Below are positions 12,213-22,179 of a DNA stretch of 64,000 bases, piece by piece (position 1 is the stretch's first letter; every line of letters starts with the position of its first letter). The stretch is taken from the NCBI GenBank assembly GCA_963682025.1, contig OY821518.1, positions 11,553,600 through 11,617,599 of the forward strand. The letters run 5' to 3'. The position numbers were made by a program, and so were the translations under genes. The notes under the pieces are model-generated. The model had not been told where the DNA came from, did not search any database, and was given only the letters and a program-made list of their open reading frames with translations. This stretch comes from Cordilura impudica (lineage: Eukaryota; Arthropoda; Insecta; Diptera; Scathophagidae).

Positions 12213-12639
12213 ATATTAAATTGTTGAAGTGGTCATTTTCTTTGGATGCGTAAAATAAGGCCCTTTTTGAGTTTAATGTTAATTTGAAAATGAAAAAGAA
12301 ATAAATGAAATTTTTTTTTTATTTAAATAGCTATTCACAGTTTGTGTTGACGCTGACTGCATATACAATGAATATCGCAATTTTTCTTCATTATTGTAAT
12401 TTTTTTAGCGAACAAAATAGTGATATGATATTTTTTTACTTTTGAAAAGATGTGATGAATAATTTTTTTTCTTTAAATTTGGTGATTAGTTTTGTTTTAA
12501 ATATATTTTTGGCGATGTCCTGAATTATTTGTTTAAAGCAAAAATTTTTCAAAATATCAATTTCACTTAGGAATTTAAAAAAAAAATCTTAATTTGACTC
12601 TGTGACATGGGTGATAATATTGGTTTAAGATATTTTAGT

Positions 12640-13350
12640 CAGGGTATAATGAGTTAGAGCTGGGGTCGAATCATCGCATTCGTTATCGAAATTTTGCGAT
12701 CGAAATTATTTTTTTATTTTCAAAAATAAAATACTAAGAGTAATTTTACTCTGTCACAGCTAACGAGTTATGGTCCCCAGTTAATAGTAAACGTGAAACG
12801 AGGTCTGACGATTGTCCGTCTTCTTTATATAATAAACCAAAATATGGAATTTCGATTGATTTTACTCGATATCGAATGCGACGATTTGCCCCCTGATTAC
12901 ACCGATCGACTCAGAATCACTTTCTGAGTAAATTTAGTGTTGTTTGCCCATATGTCCGTCTGTGTCCATGTAAACCTTGTAAATCAACTGCAGGTGGTAA
13001 ATAAAAATATATTTTGACGAAATTTGAAATATTAGCTTTTGTTGGTCATAGGACGATTGATATTAAAAATCGGTGCATGTTGATACCTAGTCTCCATACA
13101 AATGCTATATATGAGATCGACCTAAATTGCCCCAAGATCCTAATTAGATTTTGGTCAAATTTGGTTTACGTGTGTTTATTACACCCATAAATTAGCAGTC
13201 CAAAAATAAATCTTGTAAATCAAAATGCTGCTCTCAAATCATAATGTTCACTCAAATCTATCAAATGAAGAAAAAAAATATTGCACAGATTTTTCTCAAA
13301 TTTATTTTTTGCAAAAAGTATTAAGTGATTTTTCCAAATATATTTGAACT
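12640..13350 (+). repeat. Fly repeat, beta variant (copy 2), split by a MITE
   Basis: The left tip (TCAGGGTATAATGAG, about 12638-12656) matches the start of beta copies at 19611 and 40397. The body resumes near 12893 with 'ACACCGATCGACTCAG', the GTCCGTCTGTGTCCATG box and the gaaatttg/ggtcataggacg lines shared with 40500-40790. The piece between is a separate inverted-repeat element. The right end abuts or lies within piggyBac sequence, whose frame starts at 13363. Confidence 0.6.
12662..12892. mobile_element. Small MITE with ~45-bp inverted ends
   Basis: The left end GGGGTCGAATCATCGC is matched by the inverted right end, GGGGGCAAATCGTCGC on the minus strand. Similarity continues inward through CATTCG.TATCGA to about 45 bp with some mismatches. 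The element is about 230 bp, non-coding, and sits inside the beta repeat. A clear target duplication was not found, so its superfamily is unknown. Confidence 0.6.
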
Positions 13351-13362
13351 TTTTCACACAAC

Positions 13363-14560
13363 ATGATTCGTGGAGGTATTCATGAGTTGGTGCTCCCGCC
13401 GGGCCAAGAAATAGTAGATCCGGTAGACAGTTTCAACCTATTTTTTAACGAACGTGTTTTAGAAATTATAGTGAAACATACTAATTCTGAAAAATCGGTG
13501 GAAGTCGACAGACATAATCGAAATACAGACATTTATAGGGCTCTTATTGATTTTAGGGATCCGATATTTTGCTCCACAATGAGAAAAAGTAGATTTGCGT
13601 TTTTACTACGTTTCTTGCGGTTCGATGATAAAAACACAAGATCTCTCAGAAAATCAAAAGACAAACTTGCACCTATTCGAGAGTTGTGGGAATGTGTAAA
13701 TCTAAACTTAAAAAATCTTTATTTGCCTGGAAAAAACTGACAATTGATGAGCATCTGGTACCTTTTCGGGGACGAGTATCATTCAAACGGTATCTACCCA
13801 GCAAACCTGACAAGTAGGTATGAAAAGTTGGTGGATCCGCGACAGCGAAACAAGTTACCCTCTATTTGGTATACCATATCTAGGAAAATAAGGACAAAAT
13901 AGAGCGGAAAATTTGGCATACAATGTAGTTAACCAGCTATGCGAGCCGTACTTCCGAAGCAATAGAAACGTTACCTTTGACAATTATCAACCCTTGATTT
14001 TGCAAAAAAAAACTTAGCACAAAATGGTCTCACAATAGTTGGAACTAAGAGAAAAAAAGGCTTGCATAGCATGAATTTTTCAACCCTACAGAACTCGCGA
14101 CGTGGGAGGTGTTGTTGATACACTTGATCAAATGCTGCATGAGTGTACAGTTCGACGTAAAACAAACAGGTGGGGTGTTGCATTTTTTTTTCAAAACATA
14201 ATAGATGTTGTTAAAGTCGCTTTGTTAATTATACGGAAAATATTATATCCTACTTGGAACCAACGTAAAAGGAATATACAAAAGAACATGTGAGAAATAG
14301 CAATTGAGTTGGTAACGCCTCATATATGAAGACGCAACAAGAAAGTAATTACTGACGAGTAATTACTTACTAGCCATCAAAGACGTGTTAAGATCATCTG
14401 ATACTGACATCGATCAAAGAGCTACTTACTCATCTGAACCTGATGCGAAGAGAAAGCAGCGTTGTCACATTTGCCCCTCAAAAATATCTACAACTTCTTA
14501 ACAGTGCTGCCAGAAATGCAACCGGAATGTTTGTTCTGAACACTCTGCAATAAGCATTAT
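13363..14560 (+). pseudogene. piggyBac-type transposase, broken
   Basis: The first 126 codons are open: 'IVDPVDSFNLFF...' leads to 'RFLRFDDKNTRS' and 'DKLAPIRELWE', the conserved start of the DDE_Tnp_1_7 (piggyBac) domain. After the stop at 13738 other frames give 'LTIDEHLVPFRGR', 'YLPSKPDK', 'RDSETSYPLFG', 'VTFDNYQP' and 'GGVVDTLDQM'. The three catalytic aspartates of the family (RDS, TFDN, GGVVD) are therefore all readable. The end (about 14460-14550) retains the C-terminal cysteine-rich finger (CHICPSK...CCQKCNRNVCSEH). Several frameshifts and stops make it a pseudogene. The N-terminal ~100 residues are missing; a beta repeat occupies that place. Confidence 0.88.
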
Positions 14561-15434
14561 TTTTAAAGCTTGCCTAAAAAATCAGTAATAAATAAAAAAA
14601 CACATAAGTAAATAATGCCAATAAAATATTTTTCTAATTCACACTGTCTTTCTTTTCTTTTAAATGTCCTTTAAATGTTAATGAGCCACAAAATGTAAAT
14701 ATGTGTTCGCGAGGCACTTGTAGATAATTAATTTCTTCATTGACTCCGTTGGACGCTACTGGTCAGTTACATTACAAAAACTTACTGGTTAGTTAAGGGT
14801 TTTTGAAAAATAATTTTTTTTCACCCAACCTTCATTTTTTAGATTTTTGTCATCCCGGAAATAAAGGTCTTTAACAATATTTTAATTTTTAATACAATTT
14901 AAACAAAAATTAATTTTTTTTCCTCACATATTTGTCTTGTAACTAATTTTAAATCGCCTGTAAAATCAATATATAGAATAATATAAAAAAATTAAAAATT
15001 TTGGCAGCAAATTTTTACTGGGAAATATTTTATCGCTCTTAGACAAATTATTAAACAAACAAACTTAATAATAAATTTGGGAGCATAAAAAATTGTGACT
15101 AGAAATTCACAAAAAAATTTTTGTTTGAATCAATATTTTCTCAAAAATATAATTTTCGTGCTAATATTTTCCATTAAAGTTTATAACTCAAAAATTTGTC
15201 ATTGAGAGAAATTTGTTTAAGACATAAATTTTAAAAAATTATATTTTTTTTCGTTCAGCCTCTACTATTTACATTTTTATCCAATTCTAAATAATAATTT
15301 AATTCAAAATATCTACTTTTAATAAAAATATAAAATTTCGTTTTTTGGCTCAAATATTTTTTCTTTTGTAAATAACTCTAAATCGTCTGGAAAAATTGTT
15401 TTTTTACAGAATTTAATATTTTCATATTCTTTTT
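14561..15434. other. AT-rich spacer, no gene seen
   Basis: Probably includes the 3' flank of the piggyBac relic, but no TTAA-flanked terminal repeat could be identified. From 14800 on it is very AT-rich with many AAATTTTT strings. Nothing coding. Confidence 0.45.
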
Positions 15435-16246
15435 ATGTGTTAACATCTGTACGATCAGAGAGGTAAAAATCTATTTCACTATGGACAAAAACGGTGTGAG
15501 TTATGAGTGTATTGGTGCAATAAAATTAATGCAGCAACAACCCTGAAGAATAATACTATTATAAATATAACAATATTAACTAATTCAATAACCAATAACT
15601 ATAACACAAGTATAACAGCTAATTAAACTAGGCTAAATGCATAACAACTCCAAATTGAAAGTTAATAAAACTTTAATTACTAGCGGCCATATTTATACTA
15701 AAAAGTTATGCAGTATCTAGCATGATTTATAATGCACTTGCTGCTGCGTTTGCTAAACTCAGATCAACAACCTTGAAAGGTTGTTAAAACAGCTGACGTG
15801 TGTCAAACTAAGCAAAACAAAATATATAAATTATTTTTAAGTGCAAATAAATATTTTTTTCTTCGCGGATCTTTTAAACATTTTTTTTTTACATAATTTT
15901 CAAATTAAAATAATTTTGTCGTAAACTTAACACTTTTAAATATTAATTTTAAAAAATGAAGGAGTGAAATCACACAAATTGAAATGTAAACAGAGTTGAT
16001 TTTCACTATATCAGGTGGCATTAATGCAAAAAATATGGTGGCATTACAAATTTCAGAGTTGTTTTAAAAGCTATTAGATGACAACAAAAAATCGATTATG
16101 AATAAACTATGTCCTAACTGAAAACTAAGGCTAATCGGTTGACTAGTAAGAACCTCGTTGAGCGCGACATGGAAGCAGCAGCTAACTTTTCATTATGAAT
16201 TCGGGGGTAGATGTTTACACATCTTCCCTGTGATCGGACTCACATA
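15435..16246 (+). mobile_element. HINE-like element, copy 3 (array-less, different core)
   Basis: The left end is a decayed form of the family start (ATGTGTTAACATCTGTACG) followed by a shortened 5' block with 'TCTATTTCAC' and 'GTGTATTGGTG'. The right end has GTAGATGTTTACACATC, then CTGTGATCGGACTCACAT with its 5-bp hairpin and a T-run, a good match to the family 3' end. The ~600 bp between do not match other copies and carry no array. They may be captured or inserted sequence. Confidence 0.6.
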
Positions 16247-16290
16247 GTTTTTTTATATACATACATATTTAAATAAATAAAAAAATACAC

Positions 16291-16630
16291 ACTGCTCGTA
16301 GGCCTGAATTTAGGTGGGTGTGTTAAACCGCTGACCAAAAAGTGCAAGTACGAGTGTATGTGAAGGCTCATGGTTCAAACCTCACGGCCGCCCTAAGTAG
16401 AAAAATTTCATATAGAAACAATCTATTCAATTATAACATAAAAATTATCACAATGTTCAATAAATCGCTGATGAAGGCTGAAATGCCTGAAACCGTTCCG
16501 ATTAAGAATACAGTGCACTTATGAATTTTTGAAATATATGCTTTCTTTTCAATGGTGCGTGGTAAACCATTGAAAAGAAAATTTAAATTTGCATACAGTA
16601 TTAATTGCAATATGTCCGAAAAATTAAAAC
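16291..16630 (+). repeat. tRNA-SINE-like repeat, copy S1
   Basis: The head (GCTCGTAGGCCTG, then GTGGGTGTGTTAAACCGCT) resembles a pol III A-box region. About 50 bases later, CATGGTTCAAACCTC at 16370-16384 fits a B box. A body shared with the copies at 20907 and 21333 follows ('AGGCTGAAATGCC', 'GATTAAGAATACAGTGCA', 'ATGAATTTTTGAAATATATG'). Near 16545-16580 there is a hairpin, TTTTCAATGG paired with CCATTGAAAA. No tRNA cloverleaf is complete and no A-tail is obvious, so SINE is a proposal. Confidence 0.5.
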
Positions 16631-16794
16631 AAATTTATATTATGACAAATGTTAACGCTTTTAAATAAATTTATAATGTAGTTCAGATTCGAGAAGAAAT
16701 ATTAAGATAAAAAATTTAGAGTAGAATTGTGGGAAGAAATTGGTTTGGCAAGAAAAGATTAAATTTAAAAACTATGATAGATTATTTTCAGTAT

Positions 16795-17890
16795 ACCCTT
16801 CACAGCACTGTGCAAAGTGTATATATCAGTTTGTCCTTCAGTTTGGAACGCATAGAAAAAAATATTTTTGACGGCATAAAGTATAGCGTTTATATTCAAA
16901 TATTGATATCTGCATTAACAAAATTTTTGAGAGGAAACCAAATTTATTCATTAGATCTAAAATATTAAGACCGGTTCAGTACAATATCTATTAAGAATTA
17001 ATCCCACTATTGATGTTTAAAATTACAATCATCTATAATATTAATAGGCTAGGCGATTTTTGTGACTGATGTTTTGTTCTACCATTTTATCCCGATTTTG
17101 ACCAAAAGTATATTATTTGAAAGGTACTTCTTTTTAGCCATTTTGCAGATTTACAGATTTTTTAATTTTTTCTTCTATCTTGAGTAAATTGCATTTAAAG
17201 TTGCTACTAATCCATACAAAAAATTATACAATGCTATGTGTGTGTTTATTAAATTTATTAATGTGTTTGTAATAAAAATGATTCTGTTTATTGTGTTGAT
17301 TTGTGAATTGGCAATAATTGATTAGCATACTTTTAAGATCTGTATTTAATGAAAAAATAAAATATCCTAGAATTTGCGCTCGAATTTCGAGGGCTGAAAT
17401 CTGCTAGTTATTATAGATGACAGTTATCTTAGATAAGATTTTGAAACCTAACGAGAATTATATTGTAAATTGCAGATAGCACTTTTTGAATATAAAGCCT
17501 CGATATATATTCTTGATCCCTATACCAACTCGAGTGGATATAGCGATGTCCGTCTGTCTGTCTGTCTGTCTGTTGAAATCATTCTCTTTCACAGAATAAA
17601 CCATTTATCTAATCATCAATTTAATATTGTTTGTCATTATTTCAAGCAGATTGGTATTTTAAATAGGGTAAATCGAACATAATTGTGGTGAGATATGGCC
17701 TAAAATATATGAGATATCTCTAAAAATGCTAAAAATTCAAGTTTATCAAAGTCTTTACTTATTCAAATATTTTGTTTACATTTGTCATAAATAGTGCAAT
17801 AAGACCAGTTACTGAAGAAAACGTAAAATCCAGGTGGACGGCATCAAAAACTCGGCATAGCTGTATTTAACACTTACAATTTTTTTTTTT
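16795..17890 (+). repeat. Fly repeat, alpha variant (copy 1), split by a Helitron
   Basis: The left part (16795-17031) begins with a TATACCCTTCACAGC end and 'TATATCAGTTTGTCCTTC'. The right part (from about 17475) has 'CTTGATCCCTATACCAACTC', a GTCCGTC(TGTC)n block and the line 'TCTCTTTCACAGAATAAACC'. It runs to 'GGCATAGCTGTATTTAACAC' near 17876, matching copies at 35690 and 55790. The Helitron at 17032-17407 separates the two parts. Confidence 0.62.
17032..17407 (+). mobile_element. Non-autonomous Helitron, copy c (best preserved)
   Basis: It starts TCTATAATATTAATAGGC after an A and ends CTGCTAG before a T. The perfect 6-bp-stem hairpin CTCGAA-T-TTCGAG lies 12 bases before CTAG. 376 bp, non-coding. 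It gives the cleanest definition of this Helitron family in the window. Confidence 0.82.
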
Positions 17891-19600
17891 AATTTTGAAA
17901 AAAGTTTTTGATTATTTTCATTAAAATTTATTTCGCAAATGGAAAAATATAATTAATTGGTTAATTTAGTTATCATAGGATTTCCATCAAAAATTCAAGA
18001 ATTAAAGACTTTTTTATATTTATTCGACTTAGACATTATACATTTATTATTGCATTACCCATATGTTGATAAAAAATTTCTGATTTTATTTACTTATTAC
18101 GATGTTACAGCATCTTCATAAACGAGTAAGTGAGTATCTTGTGAAAATTGCTTAAGTGTGTAAATATTTTCGCAACAATTTGTTAACACACACACTCCCA
18201 CTCATATAGTGGCATAAGAAAACTGTCAAATGCATGTTGTCTTAAGCGTTTTCAATGACTTTAAGTATCTTGCATAAATTTACTAACAACATCCCTTTTT
18301 TATAGTGGCAACAAAAAAAAAAAAAACACCCCCTTCTTTTCAAAATCCTTGGTTTAGTATAAACAAACTCTCTACTGCTGCACTAAACGACACAGCGCCA
18401 ACCAACACATATGAGTTGTAAACAAAATCAACTTTTTTTAGTCAACAAAATCATCAAAACATCGTTGTCAGTAAAAGTTGGAGTAGCATCATCAAGAAAT
18501 TCAGCTATAAACCAAAATAATCAACACCTTCCCTTTAATTCTTCGAAATGGTGGCTGAATTTCGCTACTGTTTTGTTTGTTGTTGTTACAGTTTAAATAA
18601 ATATCCCTGTTTACTCAAGTGCAGTTGGCATAAGAGGATTATCTTTGGGATCCAACAAAAAAAAAAAGGAATTTAAGGGATAATGGGGTAAAGTGTTGAA
18701 AAGTTTAAGTGTTACCAAAATAACAGCGCGTTTTTTTTCGTTCAAATTTTTTTTGGGGAGAAAATATTCTGAAATATATAACGTTAAGTGTTCATGATTG
18801 TTAAGTTGATAAGTGTTAAAAAAGGATTTGTAATCCTTAAAATATTTACTTGTTAATATATAGGGTAGGAATTTTTTTTTTTAAATTATAAAAGTGCTTC
18901 TATGGTGGCGAAAATTAATATAAAGAATTTTAGTGGATTTACGATTAATTTCTTTATTAAAAAATTCGTAAAACTTAAACTTTTAAAAATATGGAATTTT
19001 CAAATTGACTCTATTTGATGTAAATCGTGACTAACTACTAACTAGAAACTGACTGAAATAATTTACTGCCTAAAATAACAACCATATAAAAGTCCTCAAA
19101 AGCCATATTTTGATTTTTCCTTGGAAGAAAATAAAATTTGTCTAATGGAATTTGCATTTATTTAAAACTGTAAAATTTTATTATCTTAAATTATGTAAAT
19201 TCCTTTTGAACTTCTTGTCAAATATATTCTGGCAAATTTGCAAACATCTTTATCATCGTCATTATTATTATATATATTTATATTATCACAAGCTACTTGC
19301 CTGTTTTTCGTGTAGATTTAACGCTTTAATATGCCACATGTGGTGCGTATGTATGGGTTTTTAAATAAATATATGTTAATATACATTCTCCTGTTGATGC
19401 TGCCAGCAGGCTTTGTTTCTTTAAGATAATTATGTATAAGAGGCGGATTATTATTGTACTAAGCAGCACACAATATATATGTATGTAGGTGGAATGGGTG
19501 TGTAATAAATGTATGCAAATTAATGAAAAATCATGGCTTATTACCTTTATTATTGTCTGTTAGGCAGGGACAGGTGTTTTTTTGTATTCTCCAAATGTTT
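17891..19600. other. AT-rich spacer, possibly host intronic DNA
   Basis: 1.7 kb without a recognisable repeat or protein. 18310-18720 has a mixed-composition stretch with TTGTTTGTTGTTGTTACAG at 18573-18592, which would serve as a 3' splice site but has no supporting exon. An AT-only tract lies at 19258-19290. Confidence 0.45.
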
Positions 19601-19601
19601 T

Positions 19602-19735
19602 TATACCCTATATCACTATGTGATCAGGGTATAAGGACTTTGTGCTGATGTTTGTAACTACCACAAATATTTGACCTGGACCCATCTTTTATTATACCAG
19701 TCAACTCGAAACCACTTTCAATATCAACTGTTAAT
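19602..19735 (+). repeat. Fly repeat, beta variant (copy 3, 5' end only)
   Basis: It begins with TATACCCTATATCACTATG, has an inverted partner ATCAGGGTATAAGG just inside, and continues through 'TTTGTAACTACCACAAATA' and 'GACCCATCTTTTATTATACC' to 'CGAAACCACTTTC'. Similarity then stops. Confidence 0.62.
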
Positions 19736-20519
19736 GTTAAAGGAATGTTTAAGGACACAACACTTTAACCATAAAATTTATAAATAAATTTTTTAGATAA
19801 ATAAAAAAAAAATCATGTGAGCCCGATCACAGGGGTGATGTGTAAATATTTAGTAATTAAAGATATTTTTATGGCACTTTTTTAAAATCTAACAGAAAGC
19901 GTCGTCTATGTACCACTTCTAGCAATGAACTGCAGGGGCTCTGCTAATATAAAAATATTTATTATTATTTATTATTTCAACTGGTTAATTTTTAATTTTT
20001 CGTTATTTATTTTTAATTTTCCATTTTTCGTTTTTCATTTTTTATTTTTTATTTTTCATTTTTCATTTTTCATTTTTCATTTTTAATTTTGCATTATTCA
20101 TTTTTAATGTTTCATTTTTCATATTTTATTTTTCGTTTTTCATTTTTTTTTTTCATTTTTCTTTTTTTTTATTTCATTTTTAATTTTTTTATTTTTAATT
20201 TTCAATTTTTCATTTTCCATTTTTCATTTTTTATTTTTAATTTTTCGTTTTTTATTTTTCATTTTTCATTTTCAAACAGGTTATTGGATATCACCAATAC
20301 AATCATAAGTCACACCGATTTTGTCTTACGTCTCACCCCAGTCAGCATTTTATGAAATTATTGATCATATTCGAGTCTTTTTCGACTCCTCTACGCGATT
20401 AAAACAGTCATAAATGAGCTCATTTTCTGTCAGGAGAAAATGGTACCCTACGCGTGACTCTTCTTGAAGAGTCTTTTATTACCCGCTTTTCTGATCAGTT
20501 TCGAGTCATTTTTCAGTCG

Positions 20520-20825
20520 TACTTCTAATCGTTCACAAGTCTTTTTTGAGTCACATACTAAACGTATTTCTGATCATTTGCGAATCTTTTTCGAGTAACG
20601 TTTTAGTCGTATTTATGATCATTTGCAAGTCTTTTTTGAGTCATTTTTTTGTCGTATTTGTAATCGTTTGCAACTGTTTTTCGAATCATGTGTTAGTTAT
20701 ATTTCCTGCCATTTGCGAGTCTTCGAGTCATTTTTCAGTCGATTTGTAATCTTTTGTGAGCATTTTTCGAGTCTTTTTTCAGTCGTATTCTTAATCGTTC
20801 GCGAGTCTTTCATTTCTAATCATTT
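20520..20825 (+). repeat. Degenerate ~60-bp sub-terminal repeats
   Basis: About five imperfect units of the pattern 'ATCGTTTGCGAGTC-TTTTTCGAGTCATTTTTCAGTCGTATTTCTA' (shown with a break) repeat across this stretch. Related GAGTCTTTTTTAAGCG motifs occur in the opposite half of the element (22560-22690). Such repeats near transposon ends are often transposase-binding sites, which is inference here. Confidence 0.6.
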
Positions 20826-20906
20826 GCCTTAAAAAAAAACTAAAATATTTAATTGATATAAATTATTCAAATAAGTTTATTTAAAAAGACAAATATATAT
20901 ATAAAC

Positions 20907-21061
20907 ATGAAGGCTGAAATGCCAGAAACCGGTCCGATTAAGAATACAGTGCAGTTATGAATTTTTGAAATATATGCTTTGTTCTTCTTTACCACGCACC
21001 ATTTTAACAAAATTAAAATTGCATATTAATTACAGTAGTAATTGCAATATGTCTGAAAAAT
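20907..21061 (+). repeat. SINE-like repeat, copy S2 (3' part only)
   Basis: Starts at ATGAAGGCTGAAATGCC and includes 'GATTAAGAATACAGTGCA', 'ACCACGCACCATTTT' and 'ATTGCAATATGTCTG', shared with S1 and S3. The A-/B-box head is absent. Confidence 0.6.
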
Positions 21062-21332
21062 GACGATAAATCTAACAAACAAAAAATTTCTTCGCTTCAA
21101 AGCGTCATCTCAAATATATGTAAAGTGCATATGTAGGTATGTACAAAAAAAAAAAAAAAACCGTACATCACATATGACAACTCTTACGAAAACTGAGAAT
21201 AGTGGAAATTAGAAGTATAAATGCAAAAAATATTCAAAAATTCAAAAATAACGATTGTTTGTTTGGACAGAGTTGTATCTTCTGAAATTAATACAAAGTA
21301 AAGCTGTATGGTACGAAAACTGAAACTAACCA

Positions 21333-21625
21333 CACTGCTCGTAGGCCTGACTTTAGGTGAGTGTGTTAAAGCGCTGACCAAAAAGTGCAAGTACGAGTGT
21401 ATGTGAAGGTTCATGGTTCAAAACCTCATGGCCGCCCTAAGTAGAAAAAGTTTTCATATAGAAACAATCTATTCAATTAAAAAAAACATAACAATTATCA
21501 CAATGTTCAATAAATCGCTGATGAAGGCTGAAATGCCAGAAACCGGTCCGATTAAGAATACAGTGCAGTTATGAATTTTTGAAATATATGCTTTGTTCGT
21601 CTTTACCACGCACCATTTAAATAAA
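21333..21625 (+). repeat. tRNA-SINE-like repeat, copy S3 (with head)
   Basis: The head GCTCGTAGGCCTGAC and GTGTGTTAAAGCGCTGACC look like an A-box/D-arm region. CATGGTTCAAAACCTC at 21412-21427 is a B-box-like stretch with one extra A. The body is nearly identical to S2 and close to S1. It ends at 'ACCACGCACCATTTAAA'. Confidence 0.52.
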
Positions 21626-21734
21626 TTATTTTATTCAATTAAAAACAAAGTTATAAATAAATATTAAAAATTTGGTTACAGAAATTCATGCTATTTTGAA
21701 ATTAACTAAATTAAAATTAAATAATATAAAAAAC

Positions 21735-22179
21735 ATTGATTTAATATATGAATTCAGTTTGGACGCTTTCTTTTTGACACCCTGTCCTTGCATGGACAAA
21801 AAACTTTTGTAGAACAGCATTCATTTCTTTGTCCGTGCATTTAAATTTGAGATGGCAAATATCTGAGATGAAAAATATAAAATTTTATTTTGTCAATAAT
21901 AGAATTAAATTTATACTTACTTTACAAAACTTACTTCACATTGGATAGCCCACTTAGCCAATCCTTCACACATATTAAACTCATTTTTTTCACTTTCACT
22001 ATCTAAAGAACTGATATCACTATCACTTAAATCATTTAACTTTTCATCATAAAAAATAATTTCATTATTTTGTTCCATCTGTTCCTGAACATTTTCCTGA
22101 GAAACTTTTTTTTACCTTTTGAAGATATTAATTTTTCGGCTTCTTTTTTAGCCAATCTTTTTATCTGTTTGGCTGACAT
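21735..22179 (-). pseudogene. N-terminal part of a spliced transposon gene (unassigned)
   Basis: ATG at 22179 (minus) opens 'MSAKQIKRLAKKEAEKL', a basic start. A one-base slip in a run of A's near 22112 is needed to continue into an acidic stretch, 'LNDLSDSDISSLDSESE', and then 'NMCEGLAKWAIQCE'. A donor GTAAGT follows at 21934, and a good acceptor (ATTTTTCATCTCAG) at 21863 defines a 72-bp intron. The second exon soon meets a stop. The 'LAKWAI' motif recalls the N-terminus of large uncharacterised insect transposase-like proteins ('LxKWAxxxNISHxALxxLL'); this is from memory and unverified. No catalytic region is present, so the element is non-autonomous or truncated. Confidence 0.5.

Larger units (their letters stand above)
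10496..12360 (+). mobile_element. Tc1-like DNA transposon, dead
   Basis: The left end is TA followed by CAGTCAGCGTCAA. The right end is the inverted TTGACGCTGACTG, with TA two bases further on (CATA). TIRs match over about 25 bp with mismatches. A Helitron (10630-11004) lies between the left TIR and the transposase; without it the element is about 1.49 kb, the usual Tc1 size. The flanking TA dinucleotides fit Tc1/mariner target use. Confidence 0.85.

Noticed and set aside
18411..18596. 61-codon frame followed by a splice-acceptor-like tract
   Set aside because: Composition (Asn/Lys/Ser) follows the AT-rich DNA; no second exon or homology supports a host gene.
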